Source: Adiantum capillus-veneris | Taxonomy: Eukaryota; Streptophyta; Polypodiopsida; Polypodiales; Pteridaceae | Assembly: GCA_014529385.2 (NCBI GenBank) | Contig: CM043962.1 | Coordinates: 128,836,074-128,900,073 of the forward strand | DNA: 64,000 bases | Reading direction: 5' to 3' | Shown here: positions 32,280-43,768 of the stretch, piece after piece | Layout of the letters: each line of letters opens with the position of its first letter | How positions within the stretch are numbered: position 1 is the stretch's first letter | Notes under the pieces: model-generated | What the model saw: only the letters and a program-made list of their open reading frames with translations | Databases searched by the model: none | What the model was told of the DNA's origin: nothing | Position numbers and translations under genes: made by a program

Positions 32280-32986
32280 GAAAACACATCCTCACAGAGA
32301 CTATGTTGATGGATCTTGGCGCTACAAGATGACGGATCTAAATTCCATTATCTCAAAGGCACAAACAATGGTATAACACACTTCTTGCCTAGGCTACATG
32401 TCCAAAATGTACACATATTAGCCATCGACAAAGATAAGTTGGCAACAAGAGGATGAACAAATTTATAGGATTTGTCAACCGCTTCAAACTTTAGGATGAC
32501 CTCTGGGAGAACGAAGATTCCTCATCAAGAATAGTTTATTTTGTTATGTTTCTCAAGGGACTATGAGACTTGTGTTCCACGACCCTTTCAAAAGCATTAT
32601 GCAGAATACTTTCATGCACATCCTTTGTTTGGCTATTTAGGATATCATACATGTCTCCATTTGATCTAACAACAATTAATGTGCCATATATACAAAGACC
32701 AGCCCATGATGTCATAACAACCTGCTCCAAACATCTCTCTAGTAAGAATCCTATGTGAAAGCAATAAGGGTTCTTATAAAAAATCAAAAGTAAGCTCTCC
32801 TTTCAAACTAATTGCTTGGATGTCGTCGGCCCACTTTCTAGGTGAGCTCTGGGAACAAATGCAATATTGTAGAAGTGGACTATTTGAAAACAAAGTACTA
32901 TGAAGCTAAATCCATCATGGATATGACATAAAATTTTGTTGAAAGTTTCTTATTCAATGAGGTAATTTTTCATCATGGATGGCCAA
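32280..32986 (+). pseudogene. Ty3/gypsy integrase, left half, interrupted
   Basis: Near the right end the plus strand reads SFQTNCLDVVGPLS and, after a frame change, NIVEVDYLKTKYYEAKSIMD and FNEVIFHHGWP. These are the start of a gypsy integrase core with the first catalytic Asp (VDY). The coding sequence stops exactly where the chromovirus LTR begins and resumes at 41396. The part left of about 32780 is only weakly integrase-like. Confidence 0.65.
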
Positions 32987-34620
32987 TGTAATGGAAATGG
33001 CCTATGAACTTTGAGGATAACGGAATTAAGAAAATTAGAGTGAGCATTTTTGTGAGATTACTTTGAGAAGTTGGAGGCTGAACTTAATTAATGGTAGCAA
33101 CATAAACATAGTACTTAATTAATTTGGCATGAACAATACTTTTGCAAGAGAGAGAGTATTGAAGAACATGACAATAGATGAGGACCGGATTTACTTGGAG
33201 CCAATCCCCCCTCCAAAAGGCGTTCGTATTATGATTCTCGCATCAAGAGAGACTTTGTTACAATACAATCTTTGTGTTCCTTGTGACCTTGGTAATGCTA
33301 TGAATATGGAAAGCTTCATGCATCACGAGCTTAACATAAACTTTGCAAAAAGCATTAACTATCCCAAGCCTTAGTCCCAAGGCCTCAAACACCTTTGAAG
33401 GTGGAGAGAGCTAGCAAGGAATGAGGGTAGGGAAGAGGAAGAAGAAACATTCCATACAAGAAAGAAATAGTTCCTCACTTATCATCACTCTTCTTGCTTA
33501 GCATAGCATAATAGCATAGTAATGAAAATGAAGAATATGACAAGCTTAAGCATTGAAGCATGGCTCTTGGTTGGATTTGCATTCCATAGTCAAGAATGTT
33601 GGTGTAGGCTCTCCACTTCTCAACAAGCTTGGAGAAGGAGATGGAGCTCTTGCATTTTGCACTCCACACAATGAGAGAATGTGTGTGTGTGTGTTTGTGT
33701 GGGAGAGTATATCCCCCCTCTCATGCTTGATCCACACCTCTCTCTCTCTCTCTCTCTCTCATATTATTTTATTATTTGATTTGGACACGAGTTCTCTTTT
33801 TTCTCTTTGAGAGAAATAACTTAATTATTTATTTTAATGTATCTAAATTCTCATTGGACCCCTTCAAAACCTATCCAATGGCATTCAAACACATCATGAG
33901 GACCCCATGTGGAGGATCATTTAAACATGTGTTTTTTATACTTATTAAGTCATTTGGTTGAATGGAATACTTCAGGGACTTAATCAATCAAGCAAGCATG
34001 TGTTTGTTATGCTTCTTAAGTCCTTTGTTTTGAATTGAATACTTCAAGTCTTAGTAAATCAAGCATGGACGTTCATGCCTCTTGATAATTTATCTTTAAA
34101 TTTAACATTTCAAAAACCTTAGTCATTTAAGCATAAAAATCACATCAAGCTTTGGGCAAGGTTCCCACAACCACTTTAAGCGTCTTAGCACCTCATGCTT
34201 GGGTACAATTCCCACCTCGAGGTTAGCTCTAATTTACGTAAGGTCAAAGGATGTTTTAACACTAACTTTTGGAGGTCTTTAATGAAGCTAACCTTAAAGT
34301 CTTTTAAGCTCTATTACATGCACGTTGCTCTTTGATAGACTACCTCCGTTTGGACCCCTTTTGAGATGTAACCATCTCTTCTCTTGGTCCCTTGCTAAGG
34401 TAAATCTAGAAGCCCTTATTGCACATTGCTCTTTGGTAGACCGTTTCCTTTTGGACCTCTATTGAAATGCAACCATTTCTCATTTCGGTCCCTTGTTGAG
34501 ATAGGTCTAGAAGCACATATATATATACTAACTCTTGTTCCCCTTTTATCTTCCCATATTAAGTGATCAATTTAATATGAGAAAATCATTAGGAAAAGTT
34601 AGATATTATATTTTATGACC
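32987..34620 (-). repeat. 3' LTR of the chromovirus
   Basis: It starts TGTAATGGAAATGG on the plus strand and ends TTTTATGACC, where the final CA of the other copy is CC. It includes short (GT)n (about 33680) and (CT)n (about 33740) tracts. It shows close collinear similarity to 39767-41395. Confidence 0.88.
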
Positions 34621-34929
34621 TTACCTCTCTCTTCAAATCATAGTCGTCCTCGACTATGAGGTAGAGAAGATAAAGCCTAGTCATTAGTCCATGTTTCTTA
34701 GCGGGTAGAGGATCCCTTTTTACCCTACGAAATCATTCCAGAATGGATGACTAATCCATTTGGTGCTCGGGAGACTTAGCTGCTGCCCGCAAGCATGTCT
34801 ACTCTTTAGTCAATGTCATACTTCCAAAGTAGAGTGACAAATTCTACTTGGTGTTTGGGAGACGTCGTCACCACAAACATGATCCTAAGCATACATACTT
34901 CTTCAATTTTGTGCACAATAAAAGAAAGA

Positions 34930-35130
34930 GAATGAGTCTTACTCTAGTTTAGCATTGTAAGCATTGACAAGGTTCATATTATCCTTAAGCTAGATTCCTT
35001 GCATCCATCTAGAATCTTTAAAAGGATAATTCTCAAACTTAACAAGATATCATTAGATAATCTTACCGTTTCTTAGTACCTTGTCTTTGTGTTGAAGAAT
35101 CGATTCGGGCTACAACACCTCTTCTTGATC
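34930..35130 (-). pseudogene. Chromodomain at integrase C-terminus
   Basis: The minus strand shows PESILQHKDKVLRNGKII, then two stops, then YLVKFENYPFKDSRWM. This fits the chromodomain pattern Y-L-V-K-x-x-x-Y-x-x-x-D-x-x-W. Upstream in the same reading, ANHVSLLKLYKGEPPKEPI is the usual end of a gypsy integrase. In chromoviruses this module binds modified histones and directs integration. The domain defines the element as a chromovirus, although the copy is interrupted by stops. Confidence 0.75.
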
Positions 35131-36030
35131 TTCGATCTCTAGCGCGTCCTCCATTATTGGTTCTTTTGGTGGCTCTCCTTTGTAAAGCTTGAGTAGGCTC
35201 ACATGGTTAGCATTGTGAATGAGCGAATGGTTGGGCAACTTTAACTAATAAGCCATCTCATTGATTGGCTTAATAATTTTAAAACAAAGGACCGTAGTAT
35301 CTTTTTGCTAGTTTAGCATAATACTCTTGGTGGCTCGTAGGATTCTTGCCCATAGTATGCCTTACACGAGCCTTAAGAAACTTTAGCAAGACCCAATCAT
35401 TTTCCTTAAAGACTAAAGCTCTTCTGTGCTTATTAGCAGCAACCCTTTTTGCCTTTGCTGTGAGATGGATATAACCTCTTTAATCTCTGGAAAAGATTCT
35501 TGTGAGTCTCGGCTATAAGCAACGAAGATCTTCCCATATACTTTAAGTAGTAAGGGACTTTTGGATCTTCCCTCTTTAACCTCATAAAGTGCTTTCCCCA
35601 TAGAAGTATGTACAATGTCATTGTACGCATACTCTATAAGAGGTAGTTACTTCTCTCATTGAGAACGTTGATCTACTTCCATGACATAGGCTTTTAGTAG
35701 ATTCAAGAATCGTTAGATTGGTCATTTCACTTTGGTTATCCGTTTGTAGGTGATAGGCCAAAAGAGAAATTTAATCTACTTCTTAGATTTTCAAAGAGAC
35801 CCTTCTAGAGATTACTGGTCATTCTAGGATCTTTGTCTGACACTATGGATGTTGGCAAGCCATGATACTTGAAAACCTGAGATATAGAGAGGGTTATCGT
35901 TTGATGTGCCTTAATAGTCTTTTTGACAGGCATAGAGTGTGTTTTCTTGCTAAGCCTGTCAAAACTGAAACAATCCAATTTGCTTCTCTCGATCAAATTT
36001 CAATTTTTGGTATAGCATGCATTTTGAAAC
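35131..36030 (-). pseudogene. Chromovirus integrase, broken
   Basis: The core (about 35996-35805) reads FDRLSKKTHSMPVKKT and VFKYHGLPTSIVSDKDPRMTS, giving the first two catalytic Asp positions of a gypsy integrase. The C-terminal part (35630-35413) has SMGKALYEVKEGRSKSPLLL and ISISQQRQKGLLLIS, a well-known block after the catalytic Glu. Frames change between the blocks and stops are present. It continues into the chromodomain to the left. Confidence 0.8.
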
Positions 36031-36457
36031 ATACTCTTGTATGTTTACTTTTCATGGTAGACCAACAAAAATACATTTCTACTCCTCGAATAGTAGATTA
36101 TGGAATCCTTCTTTGCCCCATATAAGGAGAAGCATGGGATTTATACATGAATTTCTTATTTTATTGGTGAGTAATACATAGCCTATTGCCGTTTGGAAGA
36201 TAACCATCCTTCAAGGTGAATGGTTATTTTTTTTTCTTCTCTAATGCAAAGGCTGTAATTACCTACTTAAAGTCTTGGTTAGTAGCATACTCATCTATCA
36301 TAAAAGATAGATCATTGTGAGTTGCTATAGGCACCATATTTACCCTTGGCCACTGTGAAAGTGCACCAACCGCTTGCCAGCAATGTGAGCAATATGAAAT
36401 TTAAATTGTAAAAGAAAATTTGTCCACCTCATTTGTTTGTCGAAAGCTTGGTTTGCG

Positions 36458-37230
36458 TCATGAATTTCTCGAGGCTTTGTGATCCATTTGTAGGATGAAT
36501 GGAGCCCCCAAGAGATAGTGCTTCCATGTGTCTAGGACATGTAGAACAAATAAAAGCTCTTTTGCGTATATTCCCAAGACCTGTTCCTCGGCATTAAGCC
36601 TTAGGCTCTCGTATGCTATGGCATGCCCTTCTTGAAGCAAAACTGCTCCAGGCAATCACCACAAGCATCACATTGGACCTCAAATGGCTTTGAGAGATCC
36701 AAAAACATAAGGACTAGTTGAGAGGTAAGCTTCTCTTTGAGCTTGTCAAAAGCATTTTGTTCTTTAGCAGTCCATGAGTACTTAACGTTCTTCCTTGTTA
36801 AGTCATGCAATGGTCCTGCTATTTGAGAGAATTTTGCTCTGAAGCGTTTATAGTATGCACACATACCAATAAAGCTTCTTAGCTCATGTAGATTCCTTGG
36901 ATTAGGCCATGCTTTTATTACCTCCAACTTTGATGGATTCATAAATATACCATCTTGATAGATTATGTGACCTAAATAATGAATCTCTTGTAGGAAAAAT
37001 TCACTTTTCTTTTGATTAATGAAAAGTGTATTCTCTCTCACAACTTGAAAGATTTCCCGGAGGTGTCACTTGTACTCCTCAAGAGAATTTGAGTGGCCTG
37101 AAGATTTTTGTCCATCACAAGTTTGGATGCAGCTGGAGCATTTATCAGTGACCGTATTTACTGCTCTAAAGTCAAAACACGTGATATGTGTCATCTTTCT
37201 TTTGCACTAAAAGTACTGGTGAATAGAATA
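36458..37230 (-). pseudogene. Chromovirus RT remnant and RNase H
   Basis: Near 37215 the RT opening SPVLLVQKKDDTYHVF and, after a stop, FRAVNTVTDK are visible. Within about 100 bp the sequence jumps to HLREIFQVVRENTLFINQKK and FFLQEIHYLGHIIYQDGI. The intervening palm with the catalytic YxDD, roughly 140 residues, has therefore been lost. The thumb and RNase H follow (LHELRSFIGMCAYYKRF, SKPFEVQCDA, then in another frame AVLLQEGHAIAYESLRLN and DTWKHYLLGAPFILQMDHKA). This deletion alone makes the copy non-functional. Confidence 0.85.
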
Positions 37231-37814
37231 GAGAGGATCTAGGTCTCGCCATCTCTTTTTCCACCAATTCATCCAATTGCCTCATGATCTCCTTTTGTTG
37301 AGCTTGTGAAACTCAATAAGGAGGTTTATTAGGAGGTGAGCTTCCTAGTAGAAGCTCTATTGCATGGTCTCATCATCCCCTCGTTTTGGAGGTAGCTCAC
37401 TAGGGATGTCGTCATTGAAACATCTTGGAATCCATTTTGGAAACTAGACAACTCTAATTCCTCTTGATTCCCTTTATTGCTACTTGTGAAAACATTAGAA
37501 TCATTTACAAATTCTCTAACAACAATCATATATTTAAAGATAGATCTTTTCATTGACTTATCAAAAGCAAGCGTATTTACCAAGGATATGGTGTTCCCCG
37601 ACTCGTTAGCATCTATTTACATGCCCTTTTTCATGTAGGTGAAGTAGATTCTCCTTTCAGGGAACTTCATGTTGGCAGCCATGCGATTGAACCATGGTGC
37701 CCCTAGGATAACATCCTCATGTTGGAGAGGAGAGATTAAAAAAAAGCCTTCTTTGTCGACGTAGCTTTGGACATGAAGCCTCAACTTCCCAATCAAGAGA
37801 GTAACGGAGGCTTG

Positions 37815-38110
37815 CTATCCCTTGAAAGTTGTGTCATCAATTACCGTATCTCCCATCTCAAAAGCTTGAATGCCCAACTTGGTGGCCAACTCCGTTGATA
37901 TGAAGTTGTGAGTAGAGCCAGGGTCAAACAAGATGAAGACATCATGCTCCCTTACTTTCCCCCAAGCATAGGAAAGGAATGAGCCTTTGCAATGAGTATC
38001 CTCTTTTGGAGCTTCAACCATGGAAGCTCTAGGAGTGTCATTGCAAACATTTCTTTTGGGGAAAGAACGATAACCATGTCCTTGCTCCCCACACTTAAAG
38101 CATTTATGGT
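37815..38110 (-). pseudogene. Chromovirus zinc knuckle and protease
   Basis: A knuckle CFKCGEQGHGYRSF at about 38090 has Phe in place of the last Cys. The protease follows with FILFDPGSTHNFISTELATK, where the active site D-S-G is D-P-G. Downstream (about 37790-37330) the reading becomes unclear. Confidence 0.8.
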
Positions 38111-38139
38111 ATTTACTAAAGGCCTCTGATTCTTTGGGA

Positions 38140-39361
38140 GAGAGCTTATTTTTTTACCTTTGTAAGATACTTTCTCCTTGGCCTTGTTGTTGTTGGTGCC
38201 GGTGTTGCCTTGGGAAGAGTTTTGAGCATTGCTCTTCCCTTTAGATTCATTTCGATCCTTGTTTTCCATGGGCTTGAAATTTCTTCTGACCCTTGTTGGA
38301 AATTGATCCTTGAATCAACCATAGTGTGGTGGATGGCTTTGTTCATAGTGCTAGGCCGTTGTGAGTTGACATACTTGGCCATTCCTTCAAGTAATACCAC
38401 ACAAAATTGTTCCTTTTGTTTGACGAAGTCTATCCTTTGAAAGCCTGTAGCTTTGAGATGTAAACCCCAAAACTTGTCTACATATTTGTGGATAGACTCG
38501 TTGAAAAGTAGCTTAAAACTCCGCCATTTGGTAAGCACTTTGTCCTTTGCATCGCTTGCAAGGAATTGCTTCATGATGGAAACTTGTAGAGTTTTCCATG
38601 TCTTTGGGGCCTCACCATTGCCACAAAGGCTAGCCCACCATCATGGTGTAGCTTGGAGGACTTCGTGAAGCCCTCATCTCTTCCAAAGGTCTCATCAAAT
38701 TGTTGGGTGAAGGCCAACACTTTGTTGGTGGCACCAAAGGTGCCATCATAGGTGAGAAAAGAGATACTCTTTCCTCCACCTTTGGATTTCTTAAGCTTTT
38801 GGGACCTTCACCATGTAGGGTAAGTTTTGCGATGTCCTCCCCTCTTGTATTCTCTAGGAGAATAGCCATTGCTTTCGTCGGAAGAGGAGGAGGTGAAGGA
38901 GAAGGAGGAGAAGAGGGTGACCTCTTTCTTGACTTTTTCTTCCTTTGTTTCCTCTCTTCCCTTTCAGAATGACGAGGAGAAGGACTATGGGTTGACCGTT
39001 TCCTCTTGGGAGGAGTTAGCGATAGTCTACACCGCCGTCTTCATGGAGCCAGATCTTTAGAGGAACTTAGGGATTCACTTCTTTCTCGTTCTTTGGATTC
39101 CTCCTCTCTTATGGGAGAGAGTCTTCTTTTTGGAGTCTCATCAAGAGACCCCCTAAACTCTCTCTCCTCTTGGAGAGGAAGGGAAATCCCATAAGCACGA
39201 AGTTGTTGAGTAACTTTGGCTTGCAAAGTAGGGTTGCCCATAACTTGATGCAACCTAGTAACAAGATAATTGATAAACATGGGGGCATCATCATTAGCAC
39301 CTTGATGTGAAAAATCAAAGTTATCAATGTTTATTCTACTCTCTTGGTTATTGTCAGCCAT
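38140..39361 (-). pseudogene. Chromovirus gag
   Basis: The likely start is the Met at 39361 (MADNNQESRINIDNFDFSHQ), about 390 bp from the primer site. An open stretch runs to 39041 and is rich in charged residues (EEESKERERSES). After frameshifts the capsid domain is readable at 38630-38290 (KTWKTLQVSIMKQFLA, TKWRSFKLLFNESIHKYVDK, RIDFVKQKEQFCVVLLEGMA). This resembles Retrotrans_gag. It is followed by the zinc knuckle near 38090. Confidence 0.75.
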
Positions 39362-39753
39362 GCTAATTATACTTATGTGTTTACTTAGTGTATTCTTTGG
39401 CAACTCAAAACCACTCCTCTTAGCCTTTGAAAATAAGCACTTAAGTATTTACACCCACAGCTCGAATTGGTTAATTATAGAGAGTAGTGGGGTGGGTCTA
39501 ACATAGCAAAATTGCCTAGGGATAGCTCCTTTTGGACTTCTTATGGATCAATAATGGTAAAGCCGTAGGCAAGTCTAAAAAGACCCCATTATTAAGACCA
39601 AAGCTCCCGAAGTGTGCACCATATCCCACATAGTGGGCTCAACCAAATCGATAATAGATCCCAGTCGCACTTACCCTAATATAATTAACAAAATCAACAA
39701 TTAATAGGCTACTTAAGGACCTCTCTTCTTAAGCAAGAAAAGAGAAACCAAAT

Positions 39754-39765
39754 GCTATGATACCA
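39754..39765 (-). promoter_or_regulatory. Primer-binding site of the chromovirus
   Basis: The minus strand reads TGGTATCATAGC one base inside the right LTR. It has one mismatch from the usual TGGTATCAGAGC. Confidence 0.8.
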
Positions 39766-39766
39766 A

Positions 39767-41395
39767 TGTAATGGAAATGGCCTATGAAATTTGAGAATAG
39801 CGGAATTAAGAAAATTAGAGTGAGCATTTTTGTGAGATTACTTTGAGAACTTGGAGGGTGAACTTACTTGATGGTAGCAACATAAACATAGTACTTAATT
39901 AACTTGGCATGAACAATACTTTTGCAAATGAGAGAGTATTAGAGAACATGACAATAGACGAGGACCAAATTTACTTTGAGCCAGTCCCTCCTCCAAAAGG
40001 CGTTTGTATTATAGATTCTCCTATAAAGAGAGACTTTGTTACAATACAATCTTTGTGTTCCTTGTGACCTTGGTGATGCTATGGAGATGGAAAGCTTCAT
40101 GCATCACGAGCTTAACATAAACTTTGCAAAAAGAATTAACTTATCCTAAGCCTTAGTCCCAAGGCCTCAAACACCTTCGAAGGTGGAGAGAGCTAGCAGG
40201 GAATGAGGGTAGGGAAGAGGAAGAAAAAACATTCCATACGAGAAAGAAATAGCTCCTCACTTATCATCACTCTTCTTGCTCAGCATACATAATAGCATAG
40301 TAATGAAGATGAAGAATATGGAAAGCTTAAGCATTGAAGCATAGCTCTTGGTTGGATTTGCATTCCATAGCCAAAAGTGTTGGTGTAGGCTCTTCTCAAC
40401 AAAGCTTGGAGAAGGAGATGGAGCTCTTGCATTTTGCACTCTACACAATGAGATAATGTGTGTGTGTGTGTGTGTGGGAGAGTATACCCCTCCTCTCATG
40501 CTTGATCCACATCCCTCTCTCTCTCTCTCTCTCTCATATTATTTTATTATTTCATTTGGACACGTGTTCTCTTTTTTCTCTTTGAGAGAAATAACTTAAT
40601 TAATTATTTTAATGTATCTAAATTCTCATTGGACCCCTTCAAAACCTATCCAATAGCATTTAAACACATCATGAGGGCCACATGTGGAGGATCATTTGAA
40701 CATGTGTCTTTTGTGCTTATTAAGTCATTTGGTTGAATGGAATACTTCAAGGACTTAATCAATCAAGCAAGCATGTGTCTTTTATGCATCTTAAGTCCTT
40801 TGTTTTGAATTGAATACTTCAAGCCTTAGTAAATCAAGCATGGACCTCCATGCCTCTTGATAATTTATCTTTGAATTTAACATTTCAAAAACTTTAGTCA
40901 TTTAAGCATAAAAATCACATCAAGCTTTGGGCAAGGTTCTCACAACCACTTTAAGCGTCTTAGCACCTCATGCTTGGGTACGATTCCCACCTCGAGGTTA
41001 GCCCTAGCTTGCGTAAGGTCAAATGACTTTTTAACACTAACTTTTGGAGGTCTTTAATGAAGCTAACCCTAAAGTTTTTTAAGCTCCATTACATGCACGT
41101 TGCTCTTTGATAGACTACCTCCGTTTGGACCCCTTTTGAGATGTAACCATCTCTCCTCTTGGTCCCTTACTGAGGTAAATCTAGAAGCACTTATTGCACA
41201 TTGCTCTTTGGTAGACCGTCTCCTTTTGGACCCTTATTGAGATGCAACCATTTCTCCTTTTGGTCCCCTATTGAGATAGGTCTAGAAGCACATATATATA
41301 TACTAACTCTTGTTCCCCTTTTATCTTCTCATATTAAGTGATCAGTTTAATATGAGAAAATCATTTGTTAAAGTTAGATATTATATTTTATGACA
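39767..41395 (-). repeat. 5' LTR of the chromovirus
   Basis: It starts TGTAATGGAAATGG and ends TTTTATGACA on the plus strand, giving TG...CA ends. It is collinear with the left LTR apart from scattered substitutions and small indels. Confidence 0.9.
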
Positions 41396-41680
41396 GCCCA
41401 ATGTATATTTTTTTTGACTAGGGACAAATTTTACACCTAAAGTGCTTCAAGTTGTTTATTTAGTACTTAGTAGTAATCAAAAGTTTGCCTCTCCATATCA
41501 TCGTTAGAATAATTGTCTTTGCAAAAGAGTGATAAAGACAATCAAACATATGCCATCAATGTATGATGATCGTTGGGATATTGGGATACAAATTTTCCCT
41601 ATGTACTCCATGCATATACAACCTCCCTTCAAGCTTCTACTAGAATTAGACCTTTTCGATCCCTTCATAGGCAAGCCAAA
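41396..41680 (+). pseudogene. Ty3/gypsy integrase, right half
   Basis: The reading resumes after the chromovirus with MYIFFDQGTNFTPKVLQ (second catalytic Asp region), then after a stop CKRVIKTIKHMPSMYDDRWD and PPFKLLLELDLFDPF. These blocks lie after the catalytic region in gypsy integrases. Joined conceptually with 32280-32986, this shows a plus-strand element was present before the chromovirus arrived. Confidence 0.7.
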
Positions 41681-41799
41681 ATTTCCTCCCAAATTGCGTT
41701 AAATTTCTACTAGAATCAGCCCTCTTCCATCCCTAAGTGCCTCAAATTTCTACCGGCCAAAAATTCATGGATACAGTGGAATGGTTTTTGAAGCTACAA

Positions 41800-42061
41800 A
41801 AAGATCAATCTATTTATTGCTTGTGTATTATAAAAAAAATGCAATAGCAACAATTCTACAATCACACGGAAGAGTAGAGACTATGTACAAGCTAGGAAAG
41901 GTTGTGATGTTTTATAACCCTAATAGAGCATTTGTGTGATGACAAGGGTCCTAGGCAGCGGGCAATGAGCCCATATAGCATAATGGTGAGGGGCACTAGT
42001 AGCAAGGGATTTATAAGTAATGGATGGGTGCAAAGTCTTATTCCATAATCCAAGTCTTACA
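41800..42061 (+). repeat. Possible LTR 3' end
   Basis: The sequence before the primer site at 42063 ends AAGTCTTACA, a plausible LTR terminus. The left boundary of the LTR is not identified. Confidence 0.35.
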
Positions 42062-42062
42062 T

Positions 42063-42074
42063 TGGTATCAGAGC
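42063..42074 (+). promoter_or_regulatory. Primer-binding site, plus-strand LTR element
   Basis: TGGTATCAGAGC is a perfect initiator tRNA-Met site, preceded by TTACA and one spacer base. No gag motif follows within the next kilobase. Confidence 0.65.
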
Positions 42075-43626
42075 TATGACAGAGGAAAAAATAAGAACAT
42101 CTCTCTCTATTCTTTGTAGATTCTATCGTGTTGTTAAATCAGAGGTTTTCTCTTTTCAAAACATCTCCATACAAAATTGATTTTCAATACTCTACCTACG
42201 ACACTCATCAAAATCATCGTGGTCTCCAACTTTGCAGAACAATGTTTTCTCAAAATTTTCACCAATTTTGAATTTTTCTATGCAAAAAATAGGTGCTCAA
42301 AAAATATAGTTTTGACAAATAAGATCAACGCACGGGACTTTGCCAAGGATACCATCTATTAGGTTAAGGTACAATGATGGAATCTTTGACAAGTACCCTA
42401 AGGACACATATTTGATATGAAGATAGAGTTTCCAAAGGATAAGCATATTATCTTTGTGATGTCAAGCGACATGGCCCAATGACTAGAAGCCATAAGTGAT
42501 TAGACTTCACTATACGATAGTGATTTGTAAACAAATATCTCTAAGAGAGAGTTTATTTTAATAGCTACAAAGTTCAAACATGTTCAAGTTCATGCTTGGG
42601 GATATGGTTTCTATGGTCTTTACCAAGTGCATGTTCTTTTTTTGATGGCAAAGTGTCTTTACAAGTAGATTGTATTCTTTAACGAATTGACCTCTATGGT
42701 TATGTGTAAGTGCTATGGTGGATTAACCAAACTGGCATTCATCATTGTGTAGAACCATAACAATAGAGGGAGATATAGATTAGAGATAATGTACTCAATA
42801 CAATGAGATGAACCTTGATTGATTGATTAGAAATTAGAGAGAATACAAGTTAATCATAATGGTCTTATATAAGCTCAAGATGGAAGGTGGTAATAAATGG
42901 TGAAAGGGATCTGCACCACATGTGAAAAAGGGAAAATAGCATGTGGGCTACAACAAGTAGCATGTGTTTATAATGTGGAGCATGCGACTATAATGTGTAG
43001 CATGTGTTAGGGAACTCTATATAAGAGGTTTTATCCATGTACATAAGGGCGCCTGCTAATATGCTTGACTTTAAGGATTAATCACATAAAGAGTGTAAGA
43101 TAAAGGCTTACCTCAACATTATGCACAAAGGTGCACATATGTTTTATAATTCATGGTAGCATAAGTACCATATTAAGACATGCAAAGCATACACAAGGGT
43201 GCAAAGGTGTACAAATGTATATAAGTTGACAAACACACCTATTTTCAAACATCAATTTTCAATCAACATTGTGTTGCTATGCTCTATGTTACATGCATGA
43301 AATATATCCTACCGAATGATCAATGCAATGGCATATCAAATGTCCACATGTTGGGACATACATGATGATTTATGCTTCAGAAAAGGGTTCTATGGAAAGA
43401 CCCCATATGATTCTAGCTCATGAAAAAAAATCTAAGATACCTCAATATATGGAAAAGGGTTCTTGTTGGGTTGCTGACCATGTAGGCCAGGTGCTTGCCG
43501 CCCATCACTAAGTTATGTCCAATTGTATAGATATATAATTTATGAGCCACACACAAAATAATATTCTATCATGTGCTATCCAGAAGAAGAGGGTTGGTTT
43601 TCCCTCCTCATATTTGTGTGTTATGT

Positions 43627-43627
<1 letters not shown>
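42075..43627. other. No gene recognised
   Basis: AT-rich sequence. It may be the interior of the element whose primer site lies at 42063, but I see no coding motif. Confidence 0.4.

Positions 43628-43711
<84 letters not shown>
43628..43711. repeat. (CT)42 microsatellite
   Basis: A perfect tract of about 84 bp. It ends 45 bp before the primer-binding site at 43757 and so probably lies in the U5 end of an LTR. Confidence 0.92.
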
Positions 43712-43714
<3 letters not shown>

Positions 43715-43756
43715 GCTTGCACGTATCCAACTCCACTCTTATGCTTCCCTTTATCC

Positions 43757-43768
43757 TAGTATCAGAGC
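43757..43768 (+). promoter_or_regulatory. Primer-binding site of another plus-strand LTR element
   Basis: TAGTATCAGAGC, followed by AGAGAGC, has one mismatch from the initiator tRNA-Met site. It marks the end of an LTR that includes the (CT)n tract. Confidence 0.55.

Larger units (their letters stand above)
32987..41395 (-). mobile_element. Chromovirus (Ty3/gypsy) with LTRs, inactive
   Basis: An 8.4-kb element bounded by LTRs of 1634 bp (left, 3') and 1629 bp (right, 5'). A primer site lies next to the right LTR. Gag, protease, RT remnant, RNase H, integrase and chromodomain follow in gypsy order from right to left. The flanks GCCAA (32982-32986) and GCCCA (41396-41400) look like a target duplication with one change. 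It is inserted in the integrase gene of an older plus-strand gypsy element, whose reading continues across the site (HHGWP then MYIFFDQGTNF). The RT catalytic palm is deleted and several frameshifts are present, so it is dead. Confidence 0.88.

Noticed and set aside
19053-33374. Small plus-strand frames in two chromovirus LTR copies (19053-19259 and 33129-33374) ending SINYPKP
   Set aside because: They are antisense within the LTR, many differences change amino acids, and the third copy near 39960 is frameshifted, so coding constraint is unlikely.
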